In this document: in pieces, positions 15,404 to 24,117 of the stretch
Position numbering within the stretch: the first letter of the stretch is position 1
Layout: every line of letters starts with the position of its first letter
Made by a program: the position numbers and the translations under genes
Notes under the pieces: model-generated
Databases searched by the model: none
What the model saw: the letters and a program-made list of their open reading frames with translations, nothing else
What the model was told of the DNA's origin: nothing
From: a virus
Length of the DNA: 64,000 bases
IMG/VR virus record: IMGVR_UViG_3300034107_000446
Span: 51,719-115,718 of that record
Reading direction: 5' to 3' (one strand)

Positions 15404-15692
15404 AAGAAAAACAGAAATTACCATAGAACTATTAAATGCTAAACTTAGATTCATTGTTGGAATTTGTCTAGCGTTTACTCTTACAGGAACAATTTTTGCT
15501 GTTTTATACTCGTTGATACATGTTACTCAACCCATGTATACTTCACCTAATGATCAGCAATTCTTTGAATTAATACAACCGATTGCAACATTTTTAACTG
15601 GAACACTTTCTGGTATTATGCTCGGTGGTGCAACTATATCAGGCCGCAGAAAAGAAGACGATGAAGACTCAGTAACTGAAACAAAAGAATAA
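15393..15692 (+). CDS. Two-helix membrane protein
   Basis: 99 residues with two hydrophobic helices (about 22-43 and 62-82, the second ending GTLSGIMLGGATISG) and charged ends (RRKEDDEDSVTETKE). The topology resembles small phage holin or antiholin partners but no family is recognised. It ends at a bidirectional terminator. Confidence 0.7.
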   Translation: MSNKRKTEITIELLNAKLRFIVGICLAFTLTGTIFAVLYSLIHVTQPMYTSPNDQQFFELIQPIATFLTGTLSGIMLGGATISGRRKEDDEDSVTETKE

Positions 15693-15707
15693 AGTAAATA
15701 CATACTG

Positions 15708-15738
15708 AAAGGTTGGTGCTTTATGCGCCAACCTTTTT
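15708..15738. terminator. Bidirectional intrinsic terminator
   Basis: AAAGGTTGGTGC pairs with GCGCCAACCTTT (one G-T wobble) around TTTAT, followed by TTTTT on the plus strand. It serves the plus-strand pair; the same stem contains the primase stop codon on the minus strand. Confidence 0.85.
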
Positions 15739-16740
15739 CCACGACATCATTTTTAAATTAGCTTTCAGACCTTTGTACGTATTATCTAATAATACTTTTT
15801 CAATATCAGTCATACCATTCATTACCATTTCATTAATATCTTTGCCTGGTAAATTAGATGGCCAAATGCATATTGAATAACCATCACGGATAACTTTTTC
15901 CATTCGTTTGTGAATTTCTTTATTTCTTGGTTCAGAATCAAATACAAAAATTGCATTTTCAGGATTCTTTAAACCAGAAACATTACCATCAGCACCTGCC
16001 ATGGCAACAGCATTTGATAAAAACATACTATCAATTGCACCTTCAACAACAAAGTATCTTTTGGTAAAATCAACTTTATCAAGTCCAAAAACTTTTGGAA
16101 CTTCTTCCAACATAATTGTAATATAGCGAAGACCATTTGGTTTAAACCCACGAGCAGATAATCCAAATACCTTTCCTTCACCATCAATAAAAGGTATTAT
16201 TAAACGAGGTTCATCTTTGACCACATTAGGAAATTTATTCGGAATTAATGTATTGATCCATGTCATAAATTTCGGTGCATAATATAGTCTATAATGCTGA
16301 GCTGTAGGTATCTGTCGTTTATCAATATATTGTTTTACTGGATGGTCAAACGCAAGTTGACTAATCTTTTTGATAGTCTTTAGTGGATTGACATATTTCT
16401 TAAAATCTGGTTTTGATGATTTTAATTGATCCAAAGGCTGTGGCTGGGCATCTTTGGCATTTTTCATATATTTTTCAGTGATATAATCATTATATACAAG
16501 GTTATCAACATCTTTTAGAAATGTTTTGAATGTCTTGCTTGCATAACAATTATGACAATAAAAATGAAATGAATTGTTCTTTTCAAGTAACCAGCCGCGG
16601 GCCTTTACTCTGCTTTTCTGTGAATCGAGACATACAGGACATCTGAAATTTATTTTATATGGGTTGGTCGATTTAACTTTAAATCTTTCTAGCCTAGAAG
16701 ACAAAAGCATAGTATATTGAAGATCGACATAGTCAACCAT
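15721..16740 (-). CDS. 61: T4 gp61-like DNA primase
   Basis: 339 residues. A zinc ribbon at the N-terminus (Cys34, Cys37, Cys62, Cys65) is followed by a TOPRIM domain with YFVVEGAIDSMFL and FVFDSEPRN, whose Glu and Asp bind Mg. It makes RNA primers for lagging-strand synthesis together with the gp41 helicase encoded at 43696. It has its own sigma70-type promoter and ends in a shared terminator. Confidence 0.92.
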   Translation of the reverse strand: MVDYVDLQYTMLLSSRLERFKVKSTNPYKINFRCPVCLDSQKSRVKARGWLLEKNNSFHFYCHNCYASKTFKTFLKDVDNLVYNDYITEKYMKNAKDAQPQPLDQLKSSKPDFKKYVNPLKTIKKISQLAFDHPVKQYIDKRQIPTAQHYRLYYAPKFMTWINTLIPNKFPNVVKDEPRLIIPFIDGEGKVFGLSARGFKPNGLRYITIMLEEVPKVFGLDKVDFTKRYFVVEGAIDSMFLSNAVAMAGADGNVSGLKNPENAIFVFDSEPRNKEIHKRMEKVIRDGYSICIWPSNLPGKDINEMVMNGMTDIEKVLLDNTYKGLKANLKMMSWKKVGA

Positions 16741-16774
16741 TTCTAATCACCTATTAATGTAATATTATTGTACC

Positions 16775-16802
16775 ATTATATATTCAAGTTGAAATTTGTC
16801 AA
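16775..16802 (-). promoter_or_regulatory. Sigma70-type promoter for primase
   Basis: TTGACA, 16 bases, TATAAT on the minus strand, 35 bases before the primase ATG and overlapping the end of the gene before it. Confidence 0.75.
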
Positions 16803-17263
16803 CCGAAAAATATCGCCCAAGGTAATTTATTGATTATAAAGAGTAGAACTGCACCGATTCCTAGAATGTACCAGCGCCAGTTTTCTAGTGCCTGTATTCT
16901 TTTATCTTGGGTTTCAAGTTTTTCTGACATATTCCTGTTCATATTTTCAATAGAATCCAATAGTTCACGATGATGGCGCTCTCTTTCTTTCTGAGATGTT
17001 TCTTTCATATCATCAAACTTTGTTGTTAATTCTTTTCGAAATTGTACTTCTTCATCGTTGTGTTTTTTAATTGTCTCTTCGAGTGTTGTCACTCTTTTTT
17101 CATTATTTTCCAAGATATTTTCCTGAACTGCGATAGTTTTAAGTATTTCAGACATTTGACCAACAGCGCTGTCTATTTTAGTAAAAACATACTCAATCTG
17201 CTTTATATCTTTTTGTATCAATGCAATGTCGGTTTTTAAACTATTGATTTCATTGTCTACCAT
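16799..17263 (-). CDS. Coiled-coil protein with C-terminal membrane anchor
   Basis: 154 residues from the ATG at 17263 (GAGG eight bases upstream). Residues about 5-125 form a long coiled coil; residues about 130-150 are a single membrane helix (WYILGIGAVLLFIINKLPWA). Its place directly after the holin gene suggests a role in lysis or lysis timing, but this is inferred from position only. Confidence 0.7.
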   Translation of the reverse strand: MVDNEINSLKTDIALIQKDIKQIEYVFTKIDSAVGQMSEILKTIAVQENILENNEKRVTTLEETIKKHNDEEVQFRKELTTKFDDMKETSQKERERHHRELLDSIENMNRNMSEKLETQDKRIQALENWRWYILGIGAVLLFIINKLPWAIFFG

Positions 17264-17564
17264 TGGTGACATCCTCGTACTCAGTTTTTAATCGTTGGAT
17301 TTTTTCGTTACCACGAGTCCAAGCAGCAACACCAAGAACTGCGCCCATTGCAGCATGGAAAATACCGCCTGATAGTAAAGTCAAAGGACTCCATTGCAAT
17401 GATACTACACCTGTCACACCATATACCTGCACAATACTCCAAAAGATTGGAAATACTATAAAATCGAACAAGATAATAACCATATAAACTACGGCCATCA
17501 TAGGTCGCCAATATTTTTGTAACCAGGTATCTGCTTTCATATGCTTATTTATATTGTGATTCAT
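17250..17564 (-). CDS. Holin, three-helix family
   Basis: 104 residues with three hydrophobic helices (about 20-40, 45-62, 66-82) and the pattern WRPMMAVVYMVIILFDF, PLTLLSGGIFHAAMGAVLGV, AWTRG, which matches a phage 3-TM holin family. It would oligomerise in the inner membrane and open it so the endolysin reaches peptidoglycan. It sits with o-spanin, i-spanin and endolysin. The start could be the ATG at 17564 or the one at 17540. Confidence 0.8.
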   Translation of the reverse strand: MNHNINKHMKADTWLQKYWRPMMAVVYMVIILFDFIVFPIFWSIVQVYGVTGVVSLQWSPLTLLSGGIFHAAMGAVLGVAAWTRGNEKIQRLKTEYEDVTNGRQ

Positions 17565-17889
17565 ATATAGCTATAATCTTCTTCTGTTGATCAATTAGTG
17601 CTCTCACATCAGATAAATTTAATGCTATATTTTCATATCCGCTAGTAGTCAATGCAAAGAATACAACTTCACCAGTTTTAATTTCTTTAAATTTTTCAAC
17701 TGCATTTTCGGGAGTTATGATAATCCATTTAACTTCACGTAATCTAAGTTGATCTACTGTAGGAACTACTGGTGCTGGTTTTTGTATTTCAATAGTTCTA
17801 ACTTCGACCGGTTTTACTGGTTCTATTTTAGTAGATGATCCGCAAGCTGCAAGAAAAACAATAGATGATAGCATTACATATTTTATCAC
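17545..17889 (-). CDS. o-spanin-like lipoprotein
   Basis: About 114 residues from the GTG at 17889 (GGAG eight bases upstream, overlapping the i-spanin stop). A signal sequence ends in the lipobox LAAC, so the mature protein should be lipid-anchored in the outer membrane. A Pro/Val-rich stretch follows, then an alpha/beta domain longer than in lambda Rz1. Its order directly after an i-spanin-like gene supports the role of outer spanin in outer-membrane fusion. Confidence 0.72.
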   Translation of the reverse strand: MIKYVMLSSIVFLAACGSSTKIEPVKPVEVRTIEIQKPAPVVPTVDQLRLREVKWIIITPENAVEKFKEIKTGEVVFFALTTSGYENIALNLSDVRALIDQQKKIIAIYESQYK

Positions 17890-18359
17890 TGCTTCAACTC
17901 CAAGAATAACCAGGGACATTCCGAATTAAATTGGCGCTCAGTTGTTGCCGCCATTTCTTTTTCATTTAGCGGCGCGCCGGACATCAATTCAAAACATCTT
18001 GTTGCATTTGACGAAGCACTATTTATAGTTCTTTCTACAAGACCTGGTTTTGCTGCGGCAAGAGCGCCTAGTTCATGACGACCTAGGCGCTCTTTTAACT
18101 CGTTATTTTGTAATCGTACTATTTGAAACTCAGACTGTACTCGTGAAAAATCTTCTTGAACTTGTTGATATGATGCTTGTAGATTATCAATAGTTTGAAC
18201 ATTTTGATTATTAGCATTAGTAATAGTAAGATTATTTGCTTCAAGGGTAGCAGTATTTTCTATAAGTTGAGCAAGTTTCTTTTGAGTACTATAATAATAG
18301 GCGCCGGCAGCACTACTCATTAAAGCAACTAAAACACCTATGATAATCCACGATTGCAT
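17886..18359 (-). CDS. i-spanin-like (Rz) protein
   Basis: 157 residues: one N-terminal membrane helix (4-24), a coiled coil (about 27-100), and a C-terminal periplasmic segment with two Cys positions (TRCFELMSG, SECPWLF). This is the topology of Rz, the inner-membrane spanin that pulls the two membranes together after wall breakdown. It overlaps the o-spanin gene by four bases. Confidence 0.75.
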   Translation of the reverse strand: MQSWIIIGVLVALMSSAAGAYYYSTQKKLAQLIENTATLEANNLTITNANNQNVQTIDNLQASYQQVQEDFSRVQSEFQIVRLQNNELKERLGRHELGALAAAKPGLVERTINSASSNATRCFELMSGAPLNEKEMAATTERQFNSECPWLFLELKQ

Positions 18360-18362
18360 TTA

Positions 18363-19019
18363 TTAATCTCTTGTAAGCTTCTTGATTGCTAAATCAACAC
18401 CTGCAAGGCGCTTAGCTGCCTTTTCGCGTGGTGCATTAACATCTTTGTTGGTGGTTTTCATGATACTGCGCATCTTGTCTTTATCATCATAAGACATATG
18501 ACGGTTCATCATACGATCCATTTCATCGGACTGTGCTTTCTTTTCACCATATTTAATAGCATTTGAGGCAGCATTATCTGCAGCTTTGCTTACATATGAT
18601 GCAAGTGTTGACTTTTTAAGTTCGTCAAGTTCTTCAGCTTCTTCAGACATCTTTACTTCGCCACTGCGACGCTTAAGGGCCATTGCACGACCGGCTGCTC
18701 TCTTCTTAAGAGTCTCGGTGTCTTTGCCGTCTTTAGACCAATCACCACCACCGACCATCATTTTGCCGGTGATGTCTCTGCCTTGCTCACCAGCCTTATT
18801 GTAATAGTTACGGACAGTGTCTTTTGAGAGTTCGTCAAGTTCTTCAGCTTCTTCTTTCATGTCTTCTTCATCATCATCTTCATCTTCTTCATCTTCATCG
18901 TCGCTCATTTTTGCTTCAAGAGCAAGACGAATACGGCCACGAAGTTCTTCTGTAAGTGCTTCTTTTAGATCACGAGGATTTTTATTAATTGCCTCTTGAA
19001 TGATTCTTTGAATTGTCAT
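18363..19019 (-). CDS. Prohead-core-like acidic protein with ELDEL repeats
   Basis: 218 residues. The N-terminal 38 residues (MTIQRIIQEAINKNPRDLKE and on) match the paralogue at 19044 and resemble T4 gp67/gp68 prohead core proteins. A run of Asp/Glu (39-56) follows. Two repeats, each EEAEELDEL followed by K-x-T-x-x-x-Y, occur near 57 and 127. LDE could be a site for a gp21-type prohead protease (family rule: hydrophobic-x-Glu). The protein is probably a scaffold-core or internal head component. Confidence 0.6.
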   Translation of the reverse strand: MTIQRIIQEAINKNPRDLKEALTEELRGRIRLALEAKMSDDEDEEDEDDDEEDMKEEAEELDELSKDTVRNYYNKAGEQGRDITGKMMVGGGDWSKDGKDTETLKKRAAGRAMALKRRSGEVKMSEEAEELDELKKSTLASYVSKAADNAASNAIKYGEKKAQSDEMDRMMNRHMSYDDKDKMRSIMKTTNKDVNAPREKAAKRLAGVDLAIKKLTRD

Positions 19020-19043
19020 TTGTCTATCCTTTAGTTGTAAAAA

Positions 19044-19766
19044 TTATTTTTTCTTTGCCGCTTCTTTTGCAGCAGCCGCGGCGGCCTGAGCTCTTACTTT
19101 ATCAGCCTCTTTATCCGCTTTTCTTGATGCTCTCATCATATTTTGTGCACCACTATCACGATATGAGATTTCATCAAGTTCTATTTCTTCATTTGCCTTT
19201 TTTCTATTTGCAAATTCAGCCTTATCATATCCTTTATGATAAGCGGTTTCAGCACTATATTTGCCAGAGCGCATTCCAAAATGTGGGCCATAACCACGAC
19301 CTAGTCCGTGTTTAAATGCCATTCTACCAGCTTCTTCGTGTTCACCGGTAGATTTTAGTTTGTCAACAATTTGTCGACCTTCTGCTTCACTCAATTCAGT
19401 TTCTTCTTTCATCTTAACTGGAGATTCACTTGAAGTAAGGTGCCATTTAGCAGAGTCTTTGGCTGCTGCAAGAGATGATTCAGTACCCACTTCGTGCTTT
19501 GCAGTATTACCGCCGATCCGAACTGAGTAACCATTACTTCCCATGGAAGAAGTTTTAGTAATTCTACCTACGGGGTTACCATTGTGGTGAATGTGATGGT
19601 CGCCAGAATCCGTTTTCTTAAATGAAACTGATTCATCAAGATTAGCTTCTTCCATCTTTGCGGCAAGTGCTTCGGCAATTCTTGCTTTTAGTTCTTCAAC
19701 AAGTGCTTCTTTCATCTCTAAAGGGGCACCGTTTATTGATTCTTGGATTATCTTTTGAATTGTCAT
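19044..19766 (-). CDS. Prohead-core-like protein, paralogue of the preceding gene
   Basis: 240 residues. The first 38 residues (MTIQKIIQESINGAPLEMKE) are a near copy of the start of the gene at 18363-19019. The middle is a small beta domain (FKKTDSGDHHIHHNGNPVGR), related to a segment of the 342-residue protein at 23089 (EIHHNGEKIGTVEPYS). An IELDE motif near 205 and an Ala/Lys-rich tail end the protein. Likely head-internal; mechanism unknown. Confidence 0.6.
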   Translation of the reverse strand: MTIQKIIQESINGAPLEMKEALVEELKARIAEALAAKMEEANLDESVSFKKTDSGDHHIHHNGNPVGRITKTSSMGSNGYSVRIGGNTAKHEVGTESSLAAAKDSAKWHLTSSESPVKMKEETELSEAEGRQIVDKLKSTGEHEEAGRMAFKHGLGRGYGPHFGMRSGKYSAETAYHKGYDKAEFANRKKANEEIELDEISYRDSGAQNMMRASRKADKEADKVRAQAAAAAAKEAAKKK

Positions 19767-19767
19767 A

Positions 19768-20658
19768 TTAGGCTCCTAATAATTTTCTGATTTGTTCATT
19801 ATCCATAATACCATCTGCAGTATATTTATTAGTTCTCTGCCATGATCTGACTGCTATTTCAGTCTGGAGACCATAAACACCATCAGCACCTAGACCTAAT
19901 TTAGCTTGAACCTTTTTAACAACATCACCAGTTGATTTTTTCTGGATTGTTGGATAACTTGCAGGAGCTGCCTTTTCAGTTACTACAGCGGCAGCAGGTG
20001 CAGATTTAACCGCAGGTGCTGAACTTACTGAACCACCAACAATTGCTTTTGCCTTTTTGTATCTAGCAGTTCTATCTTCAAGACCGATAGTCCCACCATT
20101 AATTTTCTTTGTCATGCCTACGATATCATCTGCATCTGCAAATTTTTCAAGACCATTCTTTTTCCAGAACCAGCAGGCAGACTCAAGAGCACCTTTCTTT
20201 GTTCTTACATAAGCGGCAGCTTCATCGGCAGTCATACCAATGTCTTTAGCAAAGACGGAATAATTATTTCTACCGGTAAGTTGCTTTACGCCACCACCAC
20301 GGAACTTCCAACCATCACCTGGTTGTGTATTGCCTAGCGCACCTTGCTTTGATCTATTTACATCCATGTAAACATAATTAGCAATTTTTTCTGGATTTCT
20401 TGCATATGCAGCTGCATCTTCCTTACCAGCACCAAAATATCTTGGAAATACCTTCAAAAGAGACTCTGTGCTATAGTTAAGATTTTCCTCAAGTGCACGA
20501 AAGTCTTGTGACTCATGCGAACACTGAGCCATAAAACTAGCTATACGTAATGGTGTAGTTATATTATACTTTTCAAAAAAGTCAACTGCTATATCATACC
20601 ACTCAGCTGCTTCTTTATTTGATGGGATCATTTGTTGAAATTGTGAAGTTGTAATCAT
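19768..20658 (-). CDS. Endolysin: GH19 lysozyme/chitinase-like with peptidoglycan-binding domain
   Basis: 296 residues. The catalytic GH19 domain (about 20-205) has AQCSHESQDFRALEENLNYS with the catalytic Glu and YRGGGVKQLTGRNNY-like GGGVKQLTGRNNYSVF. An Ala/Pro linker leads to a PG_binding_1 domain (about 235-296: VVKKVQAKLGLGADGVYG). It degrades the host wall at lysis, released by the holin. No signal peptide, as expected for holin-dependent lysis. Confidence 0.9.
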   Translation of the reverse strand: MITTSQFQQMIPSNKEAAEWYDIAVDFFEKYNITTPLRIASFMAQCSHESQDFRALEENLNYSTESLLKVFPRYFGAGKEDAAAYARNPEKIANYVYMDVNRSKQGALGNTQPGDGWKFRGGGVKQLTGRNNYSVFAKDIGMTADEAAAYVRTKKGALESACWFWKKNGLEKFADADDIVGMTKKINGGTIGLEDRTARYKKAKAIVGGSVSSAPAVKSAPAAAVVTEKAAPASYPTIQKKSTGDVVKKVQAKLGLGADGVYGLQTEIAVRSWQRTNKYTADGIMDNEQIRKLLGA

Positions 20659-21365
20659 TGTACTGCCATTGTCCTTATATGTTTATTATATCTTTTCTTT
20701 GGGCGATAACCACTGACTGCGGTGTCGCCGGTTCCAGGTTCACCAACTACTGTATCAGATACTTTAATATCGGGCACCGTTAAATCATCTTTTAGAAAAT
20801 CTGAAAATGTTTTTCTACGCTTTAAGGGATCTGAATTAAAAGTTGCAGCTGCTCTTGTTCTATGCTTTTTCTGTTGAGCACGAGTTAAACCAGGTTCACC
20901 CTGTGGTCCAACACCAATACCTGCAATAGCACCAGAGCCAACTGACATACCAATTGCTCCATCTTCCTTTATTTTTTTGTTGACATCTTCTGAAAGTATG
21001 GTATAATTGATATACATATCATAAAATAAATCTATTGATTCATCCAATACATCTTCCGATATATCCTCATTGAGAGTAGAGGAATCAGAAAATTCGTTCC
21101 ATTCACGGATTAACCAGAGTGCAGCCGCATATGATGCAACTTTAGATGAACCACCTGGTACTTTTGCAAGTAGTTTTTTCAATTTTAAAATCATAAGATC
21201 ATATGTACGCAGGGAGTCTTTTTCTTCCTGGGTTTTTCGTTGATCTTTTTTCTTAAGAATATTCCCATCGGTATCAATAATACCTAGTTTATAGGCACTC
21301 CAATCCTCAAAGGGTGTTGTTAGTCTTCTTAAGAATTGATAGACAAGATATAGATCTACTAACAA
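20655..21365 (-). CDS. Phage structural-type protein of unknown function
   Basis: 236 residues from a TTG eight bases after AAGGAA. An N-terminal helical domain (VDLYLVYQFLRRLTTPFEDW, VPGGSSKVASYAAALWLIRE) is followed by a Gly-rich hinge and a C-terminal segment ending in basic residues. I recall similar proteins in marine T4-like phages beside virion genes but know no assigned role. FSDFLKDDL near 190 resembles the FKxFLE leader motif of its neighbours. Confidence 0.65.
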   Translation of the reverse strand: MLVDLYLVYQFLRRLTTPFEDWSAYKLGIIDTDGNILKKKDQRKTQEEKDSLRTYDLMILKLKKLLAKVPGGSSKVASYAAALWLIREWNEFSDSSTLNEDISEDVLDESIDLFYDMYINYTILSEDVNKKIKEDGAIGMSVGSGAIAGIGVGPQGEPGLTRAQQKKHRTRAAATFNSDPLKRRKTFSDFLKDDLTVPDIKVSDTVVGEPGTGDTAVSGYRPKKRYNKHIRTMAVQ

Positions 21366-21379
21366 ATCAGTATTCCTTA

Positions 21380-21976
21380 TTATTTAGTAAGACGATTAAC
21401 AGCACGATTAATCCCAGTTTTTCGATTTAATCTCATTTTATTGAGTTTCTTGTATTCTGGGCTTTTCATATCGGAGGTATGACCAATATCTCTTTGAATA
21501 TGAGTAAGATCATCTGCTGATTTCTTGACATATGAACCAAGAGTTTTCTTGTCCAGTTCATCAATCTGTTCTACTTCTTCATAATTCATTTTAGACATCA
21601 TGCGCTTCTCACCTTCTGCATATGCGTGTAGAGTTTGCATTTGGTCGTGTATGGATGCAAGTTTATTCTGATACCATTCTTCAGGGTCTGAACCCATGTC
21701 AAGGTATTCCATGATTTCCTCTGCTGCGTATGCAATGAATTGAAGTTGACGCATCATCATTGGAACTTCTTCCCATGCATTTTCATCAAGATCAGTTTCT
21801 TCGTTTTTCTCGATACCCTTAGCAATCTTATGAGCTTTTCTAATTGTGCTCTTTTCAAGCGGTGGTTCGTCACCAGTGGCCTTCATAGCAGCAGCCATAC
21901 CTATTGCATATGGATTTGTCGCTTTTTCTTCGAGCTGTTCTATCATCATTGAGATAACTAAATCTTTCATCGACAT
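21380..21976 (-). CDS. Helical virion-associated protein with IDELD motif
   Basis: 198 residues, almost all helix. A central segment (QLQFIAYAAEEIMEYLDMGS, DPEEWYQNKL) looks like a bundle shared in outline with the 437-residue protein at 24988. The C-terminal 60 residues (EEVEQIDELDKKTLGSYVKK) repeat the LxSYVxKA module of the prohead-core-like protein at 18363. Likely capsid-internal. Confidence 0.6.
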   Translation of the reverse strand: MSMKDLVISMMIEQLEEKATNPYAIGMAAAMKATGDEPPLEKSTIRKAHKIAKGIEKNEETDLDENAWEEVPMMMRQLQFIAYAAEEIMEYLDMGSDPEEWYQNKLASIHDQMQTLHAYAEGEKRMMSKMNYEEVEQIDELDKKTLGSYVKKSADDLTHIQRDIGHTSDMKSPEYKKLNKMRLNRKTGINRAVNRLTK

Positions 21977-22351
21977 TTATATTTCTCCTAGTTTTTCGGT
22001 TATTATAGGGTCAGAATTAATCTTATTAGCATATATAATTTTGCCATCATATTCTATATAATCTGGCATAAAATTTAAATAGTCTACAAATGGTTTTAAA
22101 TAGTCTTGATAATCACTTAGTTTCATAAAAAGCATATTAGTTGCTTCTGTTCCGAAACAATTATATATGATAATAAGATGATTGAGAATCAACCTCTCTT
22201 TCAAATCCCCAAATTGTTTGTATCGACCAAAAAGTTTTCGTAGATATTGAAACCTTTTCATGTCTTCTTCAAATTCAGTAATATCATAACAATGTGGGTT
22301 ATCATAATGCTTTGCAGCATATAATAGAAAAGTTGATTCCCCTAGTTTCAT
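21977..22351 (-). CDS. Conserved-looking hypothetical protein, 124 residues
   Basis: A compact helical protein (begins MKLGESTFLLYAAKHYDNPH, later LKERLILNHLIIIYNCFG). I recall homologues in the structural region of marine T4-like phages, with no known role. Sits one base from the next gene, consistent with one transcript for 20655-24978. Confidence 0.65.
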   Translation of the reverse strand: MKLGESTFLLYAAKHYDNPHCYDITEFEEDMKRFQYLRKLFGRYKQFGDLKERLILNHLIIIYNCFGTEATNMLFMKLSDYQDYLKPFVDYLNFMPDYIEYDGKIIYANKINSDPIITEKLGEI

Positions 22352-22357
22352 TCCAGA

Positions 22358-22984
22358 TTATGATGAAGTTACAGTTAGAATTGCTGTAGATGATGTTATA
22401 ATCTGAGAAGTATTAGTTGGTGCTGAAACAAGTACACGATACTTGTCGCCATTTGTTGCACCAGCTCCTGGAGCTACTGCAGTTGCACCTGTGGTATAAC
22501 TAGCAGTTGTTCCGCCGCTACCTGTGGATACGTTGGTCCAAGTAGTACCAGATTCAGTGGATTGCTGTACTTGCCACTGATAGGTAATTGTGGTTGAAGG
22601 TGTTGCTGTTGCTGTAACAGAGAATGTTCCAGTAGCAGGCGCGACTCTAGAAATACTTGCAGGTTGTACTGTAATTGCAAGCAATGTATCTGGAACAGTA
22701 AGATCTTCTGTTGCAGTATTATTAGTAATACCAACGTCAGTTGCATCAGCAGCAGATACTTTCATTGGAATAAGTGGTTCTACGCGAAGTCTTCCATTAC
22801 CAATATCTTGAACTAGGTTCCAACCTGGTGTCTTGATACCTTTTGCTCTATTTGTCTCTACTGCAGCTTCTGTAGTATCTACAAAGAATGCATTATCAAC
22901 ATCAGTTTGTGGTGATGCTCCGGAAGCACTGGTTAGATACTTTGGTGCTGATGCAGCAGTATCAGTTTTTCCCCATAGTGGCAT
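22358..22984 (-). CDS. Virion surface protein with Ig-like domain
   Basis: 208 residues. The N-terminal motif MPLWGKTDTAASAPKYL is typical of decoration-like structural proteins in marine T4-like phages. Residues about 110-208 form an Ig-like beta domain (ITYQWQVQQSTESGTTW, DKYRVLVSA, AILTVT). Such domains decorate capsids or fibres and bind cell-surface glycans weakly. Thr/Ala/Ser composition supports an exposed location. Confidence 0.75.
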   Translation of the reverse strand: MPLWGKTDTAASAPKYLTSASGASPQTDVDNAFFVDTTEAAVETNRAKGIKTPGWNLVQDIGNGRLRVEPLIPMKVSAADATDVGITNNTATEDLTVPDTLLAITVQPASISRVAPATGTFSVTATATPSTTITYQWQVQQSTESGTTWTNVSTGSGGTTASYTTGATAVAPGAGATNGDKYRVLVSAPTNTSQIITSSTAILTVTSS

Positions 22985-23105
22985 TTTTAGTCTCCTTTTT
23001 AATTTCTTCTTTTGTTAATTCAAGTCTGGTAAGTTCATTAATATGATACGGATCAAAGTTATTAATTATGTCTTGTAATAAAGTACCATTAAATAATTTC
23101 TTCAT
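22962..23105 (-). CDS. Small protein overlapping two structural genes
   Basis: 47 residues starting MKKLFNGTLLQDIINNFDPY, helical. It overlaps the upstream gene by 17 bases and the downstream gene by 23, with no strong ribosome site, so translation would depend on coupling. Supported mainly by coding-like composition. Confidence 0.5.
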   Translation of the reverse strand: MKKLFNGTLLQDIINNFDPYHINELTRLELTKEEIKKETKNATMGKN

Positions 23106-24117
23106 TTGTAGCACCAACTTTAACATACATCTTACGCTTAGGTGCTTGGCCAAACTTATATGGTTGTTCAACACGACCTTTTAATTTAGCATCGGCAGTG
23201 GCGCCACCAATCATACGTCCACGGAATTTTTCACGTGTAGAATACTTTGGATTTGCTTCGCGCTCTGCAGCTGATTTGTCTAGATAACTTTTTGCAAGTT
23301 TCTTTGAAATTTCATCAAGTTCAACTTCTTCTTTTAGTGCATTTGCTTTATCACTTAGTTTTTCAGCATATGCGCCAAGTTCTCTTGCGGGATTTATGTA
23401 ATATGCAATATCTTTTGTACCATGTGATAACTGAGCATGTGCAATTTTATGTCTTTCAGCTGCTTCTTTATGTGCGGCTGCAGCGGCAGAATGTGCTCTT
23501 ACATATTCAGGTGCACCCTTTGTTGATTTTTTATCATGAATCTCCATGGTGTCTTTATGAAATTCAACTGCATTCTTAAGAGCGGGAATAGCTCTTTTTA
23601 CATAAGCAGCATCATATGTTTCATCAAGTTCAACTTCTTCTTTTTTGACAGCAGACATGACTTTAGAAATATTCTTTGCTAAAACTGCTGCATTATGCCC
23701 AGGTTTTGGTTTTTTAGCCTCATCAAGTTCTTCATTCTTATTTTTCCAAAACTGGTGATGTCTAGCAGCTGCTTCAAGTGCGTGCTTAGGATTAGCATGA
23801 CCATACTTACTTGAAACAGACATATCTTTGGACGATGATGGACCCTTATCTCTTTCGAAGTGAATACCATATTTAGTTGCATCAGTCCTACTAGTAACAA
23901 TTCTAGCACCAGGTTTTCTTTTTTCATTATATGCGGAATATGGTTCCACTGTTCCAATTTTTTCACCATTATGATGAATTTCGTGAACAAATTTTCCTTC
24001 TGGGTGCTTTGATGTAGGCATTTTCTCTTTTGTTTTTACAAGCGAATAATCACCTGATGTAATAGCAGCCTCATCAAGTTCTATATTTTCTAAAAAGAAT
24101 TTTTTAAAACTCTTCAT
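23089..24117 (-). CDS. Putative capsid-internal protein with leader and LDE motifs
   Basis: 342 residues. The leader MKSFKKFFLE aligns with the T4 internal-protein leader MKTYQEFIAE. LDE occurs at about 15, 130, 165 and 265 (IELDEAA, EELDEAKK, VELDETY, VELDEIS), splitting the chain into segments, each with its own composition: a DHH-like beta segment, a His-rich helix, and a SYLDKSAAER helix. This pattern fits a precursor cut by a prohead protease. No enzyme motif seen. Confidence 0.65.
   Translation of the reverse strand: MKSFKKFFLENIELDEAAITSGDYSLVKTKEKMPTSKHPEGKFVHEIHHNGEKIGTVEPYSAYNEKRKPGARIVTSRTDATKYGIHFERDKGPSSSKDMSVSSKYGHANPKHALEAAARHHQFWKNKNEELDEAKKPKPGHNAAVLAKNISKVMSAVKKEEVELDETYDAAYVKRAIPALKNAVEFHKDTMEIHDKKSTKGAPEYVRAHSAAAAAHKEAAERHKIAHAQLSHGTKDIAYYINPARELGAYAEKLSDKANALKEEVELDEISKKLAKSYLDKSAAEREANPKYSTREKFRGRMIGGATADAKLKGRVEQPYKFGQAPKRKMYVKVGATNEEII

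Noticed and set aside
17546-17553. Minus-strand TATAAATA at the start of the holin gene
   Set aside because: It overlaps the first holin codons, with no start at the usual distance except the internal ATG at 17540. TATAAATA is expected often by chance in DNA this AT-rich.
18586-18999. Plus-strand Ser-rich open frames opposite the prohead-core-like gene
   Set aside because: The Ser runs are the complement of Asp/Glu codon runs (GAA/GAT read as TTC/ATC-shifted TCT/TCA) in the real minus-strand gene.
20990-21020. Plus-strand TTGACA-16-TATAAT inside the gene at 20655-21365
   Set aside because: It matches sigma70 consensus but points away from any plus-strand gene and lies in coding sequence; most likely chance.
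22474-22746. Gln/Leu-rich minus-strand frame overlapping the Ig-like gene
   Set aside because: It is a frame shadow of Thr/Ala/Val-rich codons; no ribosome site and an implausible composition.
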